Shown piece by piece: positions 13,163-25,100 of a stretch of DNA of 64,000 nt. The stretch spans positions 202,671,410 to 202,735,409 of the forward strand of contig RSEF01000001.1 of the NCBI GenBank assembly GCA_003993805.1. The letters run 5' to 3'. The notes beneath the pieces were generated by a model. It did not search any database. It saw only the letters and a list, made by a program, of their open reading frames with translations, and was not told the DNA's origin. This DNA is from Himantopus leucocephalus (lineage: Eukaryota > Chordata > Aves > Charadriiformes > Recurvirostridae). The position numbers were made by a program, and so were the translations under genes. Position 1 is the first letter of the stretch; every line of letters starts with the position of its first letter.

Positions 13163-13450
13163 TCATGGAAACAGAGAATCACAGCATGCTTTGGGTTGGA
13201 AGGGACCTTCAGATATCATCTGGTCCAACTGCCCTGCCACGGGCAGGGTCGTCGTCCACTAGATCACGTTGCTCAAGGCCCTGTCCATCCTGACCTTGAA
13301 CGGTCCCAGAGATAGGGCATCCACTACTTCTCCGGGCAACATGTGCCAGTGTTTCACCACCCTCATCATAAAGAATTTCTTCCACATATCTAGTCTAAAT
13401 CTACCCTCTTTTAGTTTAAAACCTTTACCCCTTGTTCTATCAATGACCTC
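13163..13450 (-). mobile_element. CR1 LINE, 3' end of ORF2 plus 3' UTR
   Basis: On the minus strand the element reads from the C-terminus of CR1 ORF2 through the 3' UTR to the octamer-repeat tail, seen on plus as 'aatcatgg...aatcacag'. The ORF2 tail is still readable without a break and includes FKLKEGRFRLDMWKKFF and the RVVKHWHMLPGEVVDA region, which is the conserved end of CR1 ORF2. The element is heavily 5'-truncated, as most avian CR1 copies are. The 5' limit near 13450 is approximate. No function is expected beyond a relic. Confidence 0.9.
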
Positions 13451-14019
13451 ATTGAATGATACCTGATATGAGTGGACCCATGTTAGGCTTCTCTTCACAT
13501 GTCCTCCAAGTTGGGAAGTTGATTGTTGGTGACTTCTTAGCCTTGTTTGGTTTGAGCACGCAGAGCAGTTGAGCTGGCAGTATCCCCTCCGCATGGAGTG
13601 TAAAATGTTGGCTGAGTTCAGTCTGACCTGGCAGTGGGACAGAGCTTTCAAAGAAATTTGTGTCTGTATAAATATCATGAAAGTGGATAGCCAGATGGAG
13701 ACAAGGACCCTTTTCAGTAACTTCGCTGAGCAAACAGCTGTAGCTGAGCTCTCGGCTTGTCAGACACCAAGGAACCAGCATAAGTGAGAGTTCTTATGAA
13801 CCCTCCAGCTGAAAGCAGAGCTGGAGTCAGGCATTATCGCCTTTGATGCTGCAGTCAGTCACAAGGCAGATGTGTAGGCAGGCAGGTTTTGGGAAGCCCA
13901 CGGCTGACTGCAGCTCCTGAAACAACTCCAAATCTGCCTTACCACCACTTCACCTCCTTCGCTGGGGAGAGCCCTGGCTTGGGCAGAGTCAAAAGCAGCA
14001 CATTTTTCAAAAGGACTGG
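13451..14019. other. Spacer between two inverted CR1 fragments
   Basis: Non-repetitive sequence with no recognised gene, lying between a minus-strand and a plus-strand CR1 3' end. Open frames are short and uninformative. Confidence 0.5.
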
Positions 14020-14205
14020 AAAGCAGTGAGGGTGGTTGCCCAGGGAAGCTGTGGATGCCCCATCCCTGGAAGTGTTCAAGGCCAGGCTGGATGGGGCTTT
14101 GGGCAACCTGGTCTAGTGGAAGACGTCCTTGCCCATGGCCAGGGGGGTTGGAACTAGATGATCTTTAAGGTCCCTTCCAACTCTAAACATTCTATGATTC
14201 TAAGA
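14020..14205 (+). mobile_element. CR1 LINE 3' UTR fragment
   Basis: This is the plus-strand CR1 3' end. It runs from 'gtggttgcccagggaagctg' through the 'ggatgccccatccctgga' block, then 'gttggaactagatgatcttt' and 'aaggtcccttccaac', to the terminal 'attctatgattcta' octamer repeat. Only about 185 bp are present, covering the end of ORF2 and the 3' UTR. Its low divergence from the copies at 50.9 and 60.9 kb suggests a relatively young subfamily. Confidence 0.92.
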
Positions 14206-16059
14206 GTTTCACCCTGCAGTCAGGCAGTACTGCTCATGGCTCTGTTGGCCAGTGCACGTAGGCTGCTGGGTGGCCAGTATTGCTAACAAGAGCCAAGTCC
14301 TAAAGTCCTAAATGAAGCAAACTCAGCTCCATAACTGTGTCTCTCAACTCCTGAGGTGTCCATGTGATGCCAAGTGAATAAGAAGTGCTTTGCAGCCCAG
14401 GCTGTATCCCGTGCCTCTGAGGAAGGCTAACGGCGCTGTTATACCCCTTCAGACACAAGGTCTGGGCTCTGTCCGGCTCAGCATGTCCTTGCCCACCCCA
14501 GTCCAGCCAACACGTTCAGCATTCATGCTGAGGCACTGTGTCACACCAGCAGGACCAGCTGCAGCTGAGGCCTCCCCAAACTGCATTGCCATGGTGATCT
14601 GTGCCCCAGCCTCATCCCTCTTGGCCACCTGGCATGCAGCAGGTCTCACCTCCTTCTTCTCATGTCTCTCATGCCTCCTGCCCTGTTCTCCACGGTGTAG
14701 TAATTTTCCTTTGTATGATGTTTTACAAGCCAAAAGTCTGTGGTCCCAGCTGTACTCTCCACAGTGTCTGCTGTCACACAAACCCCCTTTTTAGGGGGAG
14801 CATCCATCCTTGCTTTTGTTGGACTGTTTTGCCACGGTGCGCTTGGCAGCCGCGGGGAGAGCTGTGCTGGGACTGCTTGGGCACCACAGCACTCACATCT
14901 GATCGTTTGCATTAAACAGTGGGATTGCAGAGCCAGCACCAGAGGCCAAACTCAAGTGTCTTTAATGATTGGGAGTTTTGTGCTCAGAGGTTGTTGCCAG
15001 GGTAAAATAATAATGGGGTTGCTGACATTTTACTGGTGTTGTGAAGAGTATTGGCTTTCAGGGGAAATGAGAAAGAAAGAAAACAGCACTCCGCTCTGCG
15101 CTGCTGAGTTAATTGGGCAGAATCAGAGTAGTTTTATCTTGTCTGATACCAATCACTGATCATCTGCTCCTAAAATCTGCCTGCCTCTGGGTGCCACCTC
15201 TGCCATCTCTGTTGCTGTGCATAGCTGTTTTCAAACACAGTGTGGATGACAAAAACAGGTGACTGAGAGGCAAAGGTGAAATTGCATAGTCGGGAACTGA
15301 CCCTTCCTTTTCCTGGGATGAGGAGGTAGGAGGAGAGGTTGTGGCGGTTGCATTCCTTCTCCCCATCCTCAGCATCCCCGGGTGCAAGGAGCACTGCCTC
15401 CAAAGGGGAGCCGCTGCGAGAGTGCAACTTGGTCCCATGTTCAACTGTATGATTATTTGCAATTAGCTCTTTGTAAATCCAGCAGCTGGAGTATGATGGG
15501 ACTTACCTGACCCAGTTCCTGAGCAGTTCCCGAAATACTTAGAAGAGCACTGCTTGTCCCTAAACCAGAATGGCACAAGGATGATGGCGAGAACGTAGGA
15601 GTGGCTATACTAAGCCAGCTCCAGCCAGCCCAGCAGCCTGTCCCCAGCAGATGGCTGAAGAGAGGAGGAGGCTCTTTAGTCTGGTTAAGGTTGTGTTTAT
15701 GTCCCTCTCCAGTGGACAAAACCAATGGAAGTGCCTCAAGGAAAAGCAGAAGGATCAAACAAGTTTATTGAGATGTTTCCAAAATATCTGTTCCATCAAG
15801 CAGCAGTCTATGGCTCAGGGGCCTCTGGGGCCTTTACACCTAAGACACCTCAGTGGATTTCTCCTCCCTGAGGATGTCCAAAGCATATGTGAACCCATGC
15901 ACATTTACCTTACATCCATAACGTCACAGAGAGCTTCAAATTTAAACAGTGTGCAACCATATAAATTCCACACTGTATAAAGATACATCTCATTTTCTTT
16001 CTCTTGAAATTACAGCCTGCTGGTTTTGTGTGAGTTGCCTTAGCTCTTGTATTAAAAAA
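14206..16059. other. Unique non-coding stretch
   Basis: No gene is recognised. Open frames of 100-140 codons overlap on both strands, have no known domains and are judged chance. I see no repeat in it. Confidence 0.5.
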
Positions 16060-16255
16060 GACTGACAGGTGGTTCCTTCTTCATCTTCTCCATGTCATTT
16101 GTAATTTATAACCCGCTAGCATATCCTCCTGTCCGGTTTTTGGCTAAAGAGTTCTCTCTACCTGTTTTTTTCCATGCACAGAAGCTTTTCTGTACCTTTG
16201 ATCACCTTTGTCAGCTTTCTCCGTATCTTTCTAGCCATAAAGCAATATCCCCTGT
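16060..16255 (-). mobile_element. Ancient CR1 fragment (ORF2 C-terminal part)
   Basis: The plus strand follows the reverse complement of an old CR1 type shared by birds, crocodilians and turtles, as I remember it. It has 'catcttctccatgtcatttg', then 'gtaatttataacccgctagc', 'atatcctcct', and further on 'ccatgcacagaagcttttct' and 'ctttgatcacctttgtcagc'. The order is right but substitutions are frequent and no frame is intact. It belongs to a different and older lineage than the copies at 14.0, 50.9 and 60.9 kb. Confidence 0.6.
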
Positions 16256-16880
16256 CACCTGTCTCTAATGCTGTGTAAATGCTAAGTCAGGCCAATGCGT
16301 ACCATTCATTAAGCCCAAGGGAAGCCTTTGGAGGCGTATGAACCCCACAACGCTGAGGTGCACACAGAGCATGTCCCTGTGCATGGGAGAGCGGATTCAG
16401 AGCAGACAGGCTATAGCGGAGACCAGAGTGTGGAAGGAAGGAATATCTGCAGCACCAGAGAGTGAGCAAATTCTCTTCCCTACAGGGACACAGCATCCTG
16501 CCATAGCCTGAAATAGCTGATAGGGAATGTGAAATTATCTGTATTGAACACTGGAAAATGCCCGCTGTATCCCTGTAGGGACACTTTTAAACACAGGAGG
16601 GGTTAGACATATCCTTCGAGTGACAAACCACATTTCTTGGACTCCCCTGAATCAGGCACTGGAGGTCAACCTGAGGGAAAGGGCTAAGCAGCTCTGCAAT
16701 CTCCAGGTGCGTGCAACGAAATGCAAAGATCCTGTGCTGGCAGTCACAGGTGAGAGCAATATTTAAGTGCCTGTCTTGAACTCTCAGAAGGGCTTGGGTT
16801 ATACAAGGGAAAGTCTTCAGGTGCGTGGAGTGGAGTCTGGTCTCACTGTTCATATGATGTGGCAGCCTGGATGCTAACAG

Positions 16881-16936
16881 GGGGTCCTCCTAGATTCCTA
16901 GTATGGTGACATGGGGTCCTCCTAGATTCTTAGTAT
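16881..16936. repeat. Two-copy direct repeat, 32-bp period
   Basis: A 24-bp unit at 16881-16904 recurs at 16913-16936 with one difference, separated by 8 bp. The shared core reads GGGGTCCTCCTAGATTC. This is a small local duplication with no recognised source element. Confidence 0.85.
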
Positions 16937-18339
16937 AAGTCCTTGGAGGAGTGACTTTCTCCTTTATTAGCTGTCATTGAAACATATAACTATAAAAACT
17001 GACACTCTTTTATACACAAATCATAGCCCTTTTTTCCCTCCTAGAGCTAGAAGAGACATCTGCTGTTCAGGGTGGCTTTGTAGACCCTGTGTTCTGGTGA
17101 CACCATCATCAATGAACCACAAACCAAGCCATCACAGTACCTTCCTCTAATGCTGTCCCTGATTTTGCCTGCCCAGCTCTGCGGTTAGTGCACACCTCGA
17201 GGATGGTGGAGGTGCAAGTCCAGTCTCTGTCTGTACACATTTCAATCCATGTCTCCACCTTGCCAGGAGAGGTCTGTATTGCCTGCTGTGCAGCTAGTCG
17301 GTGTACGTAAAAAAGAAAGAGTGCAAAAAACCAATTTTAGGTCATCTGAGCTTTTGAAGAGCGAAAGGGCTTTCTTACAGAGCAATTTTTCTGCTCCTTT
17401 GCAGATGTCTTTGCTCCAGACAGAGCCCAGTTGTACGCCAGGTGGGACTGCTTCTCCTTGTGTGGTGCAGGAGGAGCCCCAAGGCCCCTGGCTCAGAGGT
17501 GGACCCTCATCTGCCTGGGCGAGCCCTTCTCCACAGCCCCAGTGGACTGACTTTACGGAAGGCAGAGGAAAAGGTCACTATCAAAGATGCTTGGTCGGAA
17601 TCAGACAGGGCAGGGACAACGTTTCTGGTCCTTGGCCACGAGCTTCGCTCCCTTCTGATACCTCGGTGTGCTGTCGTTACGTCCTTGGCTGCTGCCCTTA
17701 CCATGACTCAGAGCTCAGCTAAACCGAAAACTGTGTGGTTGTGTCTTTATGTGATGAATGTTGAGGCTTAATGACAAAAGTGTAGGCACTGTTGCCTTGA
17801 AAATGTGTTGCTAAGAAGCAAATAAAGAGGCTGAAGAATGCAAAATACAGGCAGCAAGGGAAAACACAGGCACAGCTACGGAAGGAAGTAAGAAGCTGTG
17901 CTCATAGCTCCCTGTAACCAGATACTGCAGGGTTTAAAACCTTGCTTTCAGGAAGATCCCAAAGCCACTTTTATTTGAGGGCCTAACAGCCAGGTGCTAT
18001 CACGCTATCATCAGAAAATATTTTAGTTGCAAAGTAGAAATCAGCAAGTAAGTGAAAGAAACAAATCAATAATGTCTTCACCGTCTTCTCAGGGATCTTC
18101 CTGGAAGGCCAGGGGAGAGATGTGGGATGGAGGAACAGGGGAAGGAGTCCGTCTGAGGCAGCGTTACATTTTTTTCCCATGTTTTTCTTGGATAATGCTT
18201 AAGTGGTCAGTGAAGAGTGTTTGAAACATCTGTTTGAGCCCCAGCAGAGGAAAGAATGGAGTCCAGAACATTTTAACCTTTCATAACAAATACTCCAAAT
18301 GTGCTCCAGGCTGCCTGCAATGACTTCTACAAAAGGTAT

Positions 18340-18545
18340 GAGCATTTATAGTGCTCCACATACTTAGTGTGCCATGCAAACACCAGCTAATTAATCTAAG
18401 TTATATCATAAAGCAAATTAAACTATTTATCTTCCCGGAGATAAAACAGTAAGCAGAGTTTAAAAAAAAAAATCAGCTCCCTAATAGAATGCTTATTTAA
18501 AAGGGGAAACTGTTACAGTTCTTAATTTATTTCTCCAGAATAAAG
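18340..18545. promoter_or_regulatory. Candidate conserved non-coding element
   Basis: An A+T-rich non-repetitive block containing an octamer-like CATGCAAAC near 18373, CAGCTAATTAATC near 18384, CAAATTAAAC near 18415 and a GGAGATAAAAC GATA-like site near 18437. There is no open frame of substance and no transposon similarity. Enhancer-like by composition only. Confidence 0.3.
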
Positions 18546-21415
18546 AAATTTCTTGGTATTTCTGCTATAGACGAGTGCAGAACAAATGGAAGGGCTGCAT
18601 TGCATCCATTTGGAAGCTGTGTTTTTCCCTCCAGTGTTACACCAACATCAGCCCATTGTTTTCGGAAGCGTTGCTGTTTTCAACAGCTTTTTTCAACTTG
18701 GAGAGTCGGAATCCTAATTCCAGCGATTGCTCCTTCGGCTATTGTCTTCCTTTTTCATATGCATACAAAGGAAGACTTAACAATACACGCAAAAATATTC
18801 TGATGCTGAAATGGGTTTCAGCTGCCTTTCTGTTCCCCCCCACCCGCTTTGCCAAAGCTAAATGAAGTGTTGATTCACAGGGCTGAATTCATCCAGCCGG
18901 GCGATCGTTGTCTAAGAGCTGGGCATTTATTTCGTTGCCATCTTCCAGTCTCTCTCATGAGCACATGAGCGAAAGCGGGAGCCGGAGCTGGCCGTGTTAA
19001 CGGGAGGCCACAGCTCTCCCCGCCTCTGCAAACCCACACCTGGGCTTTGGCAGAGCCTTACTTAGCTGAATAAAGGCTTTGAGGATGTAGCCATATAAAC
19101 TAATGTAAATACTATATAACAACTAATCTTCATTGCAGAGGAGGAAGTAATGCAGCTTTATGAGTGGGAAGGTCAAGGAATGTTATCCGCTTTTACTTAG
19201 GAGTTTTGTGGTCTCCATTTACATCTTATCCATTTGCTTTTCTATTGACACTGGCTTGGGATAGAGGAAACGCATGCAAAGATCAGATTGCCAGTCAAGA
19301 TCCTGACAAAGGAAGGAAACGGTCATTGATTACAAGGAACTTGATCTGGCATTCCTGATGGAGCTCCCTGCCCCACCGCGGAGCTTGCTGCCCCTTTGCT
19401 GGCTGCTTTAGGTGCCTCGGGAGCGCAGAGCGGAGCCTCATGCTTGTCCAGGGCTGGCAGTCGGTGTCTGGTGTAGCTTGCAGACCATCTGTTATCACCA
19501 TGCTGGGGCAATTTCAACTGCAAGAACCAGCTGAAGTGGTTCTGATCGTTCGAAAGAGAACTGGGTTTGAACTGCAGCAGTGTCCCTGCGTGTCTGTTTG
19601 CTGACCACTCGACCAAAGAAAACCAGGAGGGGTCAGAAGGGGATTCTGTCTCCACCATGCTCCCATCCTCCGCCCCCAGTGTTTCACCTTTTGGAACATT
19701 TTTTAATATAATGGAGCATAGAGAGAGTGACAATAGGTACTTCTAATGATTCTGATCTCATTATGAGTGTTATTCTTTCTTTCTAACTGTCCATCTAACA
19801 ACAGAACACATTTGCATACTATTATGGATCCATTATCTCAGTATATATACACGCAAACACGCACACAGTTCTATACCAAGAATAACAGGCTTCGAGTTGA
19901 ATTTTTTTTAAACACGTGTTTTCTGTTTTCCAAAAAGTTATGATAGTGTGCTTTGTAAAACATGGGGAAAATTCCTAGATTTTATGATTCTAAAACAACA
20001 AGTAGAAATTAAGACCAAGGATAAAAAATTGCATGGGATCCACAAGTAACTGGAAAGTTCTTTTGCTTTGGAAATTAACAGTTTAACAGATAACCGCATG
20101 GGTTTAGGATATGCACTGGCACATAACACTCAAAAGATTATACGGCACCAGTTCAGGTCAGATTTGCAGATCCTACTCTCAGTCAGGGGGTCCAAAAGTT
20201 AAGAAAACTCCAGCTGTCTCCAAGTTCAGATTTACATCTATGAACCAGAGGCTGGAATCTGGTCTTGCATACTTGTCCATTACAGAAGTTAGAGAAATGC
20301 TAACCCAGCCTGATCCCTCATGCTTGTTTCTGCTCTTGGTTTTAAATGTAACAGCGGGAACTCTCTGCCGATGCAGGGGAAATTAGGAATGCTGGGCCCA
20401 TAGTAGGGATTGAGTGAATAGCCCACCAGGAGAGACGCTTTGCCCCTGCAAAGTGTTTTCGGGGCTTGGGACAGATAAACTTTCCCATTGGCGTATGCAC
20501 ATGCGTACATGCACACACACAGAGCCGGCCAAAGCCTCAGGGACTTTTGCCACCATCCTGTTAATCATTATCGAAGCAGAGCTGTATCCTTTGAGATCTC
20601 TGACCTGTTTTGCAGCCCTGAAGGGTTTATTGCAGCCAGCGCAGCCTTGGACAGTGTTTGGATTGCGTGCTGACAGCCAGCCAGCTGGCCGTGGTTCAGA
20701 GCTCAGCGATACGGAGCGTTGCAGGACTGCCCGTTTGCACTTCTTGGCCTTTTGGGAACATGGAGCAACTCCTGCTTCCGTCGGCCAAGAGGGAGTGGGC
20801 AGCCCGAGGGACGTGGGGCGAGGAGGAAGCAGCTGGCTGAATTTCCCTTGGGTGATAATCAGGTCACGTGGATGTTGTGGTTGCAAGAACATGGATTCAG
20901 GACTGAAGAGCAGTCAGGTGAAACGGGATAGTGCAAGCCTCTGTCTTCAGTGGACTGCTCCGAACACATGAAATCTCAGCCTCAAATCTTACGAGATTCA
21001 CACATGCAGAAAAGAGTTCCCCTAGAGGTCTTTGTTTAAGTCCATTTATTTGCTTTCTTTTTTTTTTCAGGACTCTGAAAGCTTTTCCTGAATCCTTTGG
21101 TGATTTGCTGAAGCCTTGAACTTCAGCAAGAAGTTCATTCAATCTTGAATTATTTCAAGAATTTAAGTACTGTCCTATTCCTGCTCTCCTAAATTGTAAA
21201 TAATTTCAAACAAAGAGGAATCAGAACCATTTTGTCAATCATTTTGATTAGCCAGTATCTTGCTGGCTCCTGAATATCCTTTCTGGCTGGTGACTCTTGG
21301 GGTCGACATCTGCTTCAAATCCCATGAAAGTGAGACAGTAAAAAATCCATAAAGAAGTGGAATTAGGAGTTCAAACCCAGTAGACCTGCTGGGTAAGGGG
21401 CCTGTCACTAACGAG

Positions 21416-21470
21416 ACAGTCCTTAAAGGTCCCTTCCAACCCAAACTGTCCTATGGGTCTGTGAGTCTAC
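21416..21470 (+). mobile_element. Short CR1 3' end remnant
   Basis: The segment 'ccttaaaggtcccttccaac' followed by 'ccaaactgtcctatgggtct' matches the last bases of a CR1 3' UTR, with the octamer tail degraded. The sequence just upstream may be a more decayed continuation, but I cannot align it reliably. Confidence 0.6.
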
Positions 21471-22224
21471 AACAGGTGCATGACCATGCAGTCACTCAGG
21501 AAAGCTCCTCTTTGGAACGCGTTCCCAAGAGTATATAAATAAAGAATATGGTTCCTTCTTCTCAGCAACAGAAACTCACGAAAATCACCTGTACCAATTA
21601 TAAGAAAGGGCACCAGCCATGCCACACAGAAGGTATCTCCATGGGATCAAAAGGAGGGAGCAGAGATAGCTACCTCCAACACAACAGTCCGTCTGCCCTT
21701 CTGAAGAGCACGTTCACCCTACTCTGACTAGCAACAAAGCTGTTCAGGCTGAGAGATTTATCCTTTTATGTTTATCAAGAAGGCATTAGGAAATGGAAGG
21801 ATGTTTATATCCACCAGCAGCCCAGTAAAGTTTCAGCCGGTTTTGGAATAACTCCATACATCCAGATTTTATGGTCCACTGCCTTACGTGCCACCTACAT
21901 AAGGCACAGAGTTACGGGTAAGCATGAGCATGTAGTAACAGACAGAAAACCCAGTATCAACACCAGCCAGGCCTGTCAGCTAGACGAGGCGGACTTGCTT
22001 TCTGCTTGAGTTAATCAAACCCTTGTAGAAGCTTCTAGAGAGCTCAGGGGGTTGCGTAGCACCTGATCCTGGCTGCTGAGCTTCACACTTTGGTGGGGCC
22101 GGAGGTGATCAAAGGGGTTTGTCTGGTTCCAGGAGGCTAAGCCCTTGCAGAAAAGTGTGTGCTGCAATCAGGATGCTGTCCACTGTAATCCTTCTTTCTT
22201 CAAAACACGGAAAGACATGACTTT

Positions 22225-22680
22225 TTCATGAGACCAGGAAAGGGCTCTATTGATTTTTTTGCGTGCGCAAAACAGCAGTACAATTTTGAGCCTCCCCTGC
22301 TGTCTCACCAGTTCAAATCCCAACGCTTTGCAGAAATGACAATTCTGTGCAGGATGAAATCACTTGGAACTAACTGGTACAAAGAAGGCTGCGCAATATT
22401 GACAAAAGCTTTTTCATCGGTTACAGCCAGCTGTCTGGGTGCATACTCCGAAAACCTTTGAAATTCTGCGGGCTGAATCACTTTGGTTGCATTTAACCAT
22501 AATCTTCAGCATTACTCAGGAGTTTGCAGTAAGCAAATTTTACTCATTAGGGATAATGAACATAATTCACTTGTGGTTCCGCTCCATTTTACCAACTACA
22601 TCACAGGCAGTCATCCTTAAGGTATAAAATATACATGTTCACTAAAGGCTTATTTTACTGCAGTCAATAAGATATGAAGG
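22225..22680. promoter_or_regulatory. Candidate conserved non-coding element
   Basis: About 450 bp of non-repetitive sequence with balanced composition and several TAAT or ATTA cores (near 22499, 22545 and 22555), plus CTTGTGGTTCCGC near 22570, which contains a Runx-like TGTGGT. A 77-codon open frame in it has no known domain. Enhancer-like by composition only. Confidence 0.25.
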
Positions 22681-23734
22681 CACCGTGTGCCCAGGAAAGA
22701 ACAATTTAGGAAAATTAAGAGATGTTTCATGAATGCAAGAACAAAGCTCACTTCCAGCATCTCTCTGCTCTGTGGCTTCTCTGGTGCCTAAGAAAAGGCA
22801 GCATATGCCCAGTGGGGACACAAGGGGTATAAAACCTTCCCCCAGCTGTCATTGGAACCCTCTTTAGATCTTGAAGATGGAGCTTCTTGATGACTGCAGA
22901 GAAGGCGTTAATGTGCATTCAGGCTGGTCAATGACTATGCAATACTTTGTGGGTTGTCTTTTGGGGGTCTCCTGAAGGCCAGAAACCCTCCTCTTGGAGG
23001 GAAAATGTCCAGTTCACCCCCATGGGACAGAGAGGTGAAGTCTTTGTGCAAAAAATCTCTGTGGGGACAGTTCCCCTATTTGGAGGAGAGGGTTGTTTTT
23101 TCCAGTAACAGCTGATCTCCTAAACTTCATCCTGTGCAACAGCAGAACAGAATGGCTAGAGTGTCCTCGTCAAGTTGGTCTCAACAGAGAACTCCGCATC
23201 CTCGGCGAATATCTTCAAATTCTGCTTTTAAATGAACCAGTCCTGGAAGATTTGCAAACCCTGACTCACCTGGGCTAATGCTCGGTGGGACAGCACATCA
23301 CTCTGATTCCAGGTACCTTAACCATTTGTCTTTAGCCTTTACTAGGATGTGGCACAGCATCCCTTTTGGCATGTAGCAAAGCTGAAGATGATGTACACTG
23401 CACTGAACTTCTGAGGGTGTGGGGAAAGCAGGTTTGCTCTTTGCTGAATATGGATCTGTATGGATGCAATAATGCCACTGGTACATTTTATTAGTGGAGG
23501 GGATAGTATAGGATGCTGTATATGCTTTTCTCTGCCCCCAAGAAGGGAGCACACGACGTGAAGAGATGCACTCACATTTCTCCTGTATGTACCCAGCTCA
23601 GTTATTGCGACCACCATGGTGGCTAAGGTCAAGAAGGTGATGAGCAATCCAGACTGCTCTCCAGGGCTGCCAGACATTACCTCCTTCCTCCGTCCATGGC
23701 AACACTTAAATGAGGCACTTTGAGCACACAGCCT

Positions 23735-24035
23735 AAATGCAGTCCATGGTATAGAAAGATGGGAGAGAGGCACGTAAGAGTATGAAGGGTGTAAGGGCAG
23801 AAAGTGGGAGAATTGATACCAGAGACAGAAGCCTGCCAGGATAATGCAGGGTTGTGAAGAGAAGCAGAAGAGCAAGAATGAGAAGTATAGAAGAGCAAAA
23901 GTCTGGAAGAGTGAAAGAAACAGAGGAAAGCATAAGGGTTAACTTTGGTATCAGTTTCCTTGGAACAGGGAGGGGGGAGAAGAGCTGAAAAGAACAGAGA
24001 AATGAAGAACAGATAGCAGAGTCTCCGGTGCTCTG
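23735..24035 (+). other. Purine-rich strand-asymmetric segment
   Basis: About 300 bases on the plus strand are dominated by A and G (runs such as AGAGAAGCAGAAGAGC) with few pyrimidines, so the minus strand is pyrimidine-rich. It is not a simple tandem repeat. It could be an old GA-rich microsatellite that has decayed, or a region able to form triplex DNA. No transcript is evident. Confidence 0.6.
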
Positions 24036-24739
24036 GTTTATAGGACCCATATAAATGCTTAGTCACACAGCACTTTCACTTTCCAAAACTGCCCGGTCAT
24101 GGTGCAGAAAGCACTCATGCCATGGCTGCACAATCTCGTGCAGAATGCCTCTTGTTCCTGGTGCAGGTTGCAGAGCTCCGGTGGGCGCCTCCGCAGAACC
24201 TGCACCACAGCCTCAGCATGTGTTGTCTAGAATTTGTACCCATTTAAACTAAGTTTTCCAGACATCTGCACACAGCTCTTTGTGCACGTCTCATCACTAA
24301 GGTACACAGGATTTTTCACGCAGATAATTTAACATGATGTCATGGTCCCACATCCTACAGCTCCCCAGTGGAAGTCCCTGGTTGCAGTCATGCTGTTTGG
24401 AGCAGGAGGTTCCCATCCTCCTTGGTAGTTTAGTTGATTCAAACCCTCCTTTCAAAACCAAAGGCAAGCCCTGGAACAGCAATTTCATGACCTGTGGTCA
24501 CCTTCAGTGCACTGAGGCTGACTAGAAGGCCACCCACGCAGGATGCTGGACACTGACTTTGCATGAGTGTGCACAAAACACCACAATTATCACATTTTCT
24601 GTAAACAGCCATACAACAGAGTAAGTGCATTGCCTGTATCCCTCTGCGTGACGTTAGATGTGTGAACATTTAAAAGACCTTTTTTTTTTCTGTAGAATAA
24701 CATAAACGATAAAGAGACAGAGCAAGTTCACACAATTAA

Positions 24740-25100
24740 GACGTGCTACAAAGTGACAGTGGTTGATCAATCAACTGACTAATTGCATCTGACTGCGGCA
24801 AGTAGAGATTCTTCTGTCCTGAGTTTGCTTGCAGTGAAGCGAGGAAGAGAACTGGGTGACCTAAACGGCACGAGGCACTGGATAGCCAACACAATCAGCC
24901 CCTTCACTTGGTCGCCTTCACTGATGGGAAAATACAGACGGCTCTCTAGTACCCCTACAATCTTTATCCAAGATGTTGCATGCAAACAGATATTTAGGAT
25001 TAGAAGCATTTTGTATTTTTGATATATTTCTGAAAAGTAACTGTTATTTTATCACCTAATCAAGGTATATAGCAGTGTTTTATTACCAAATCTGAAATTT
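24740..25100. promoter_or_regulatory. Candidate conserved non-coding element
   Basis: A non-repetitive block beginning with TTGATCAATCAACTGACTAA and an adjacent ATTGCATC (homeodomain and C/EBP-like cores), followed by A+T-rich sequence to about 25.5 kb. No gene or transposon is recognisable. Weak support. Confidence 0.25.

Larger units (their letters stand above)
16256..21415. other. Unique non-coding stretch
   Basis: No gene is recognised. It contains a 24-bp imperfect direct repeat near 16.9 kb and an A+T-rich regulatory candidate at 18.3-18.55 kb, both listed separately. Two open frames of about 160-185 codons (17.2-17.7 and 20.4-21.0 kb, plus strand) overlap other frames, have Ser/Pro-rich low-complexity content and no domain, and are judged chance. 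Confidence 0.5.
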
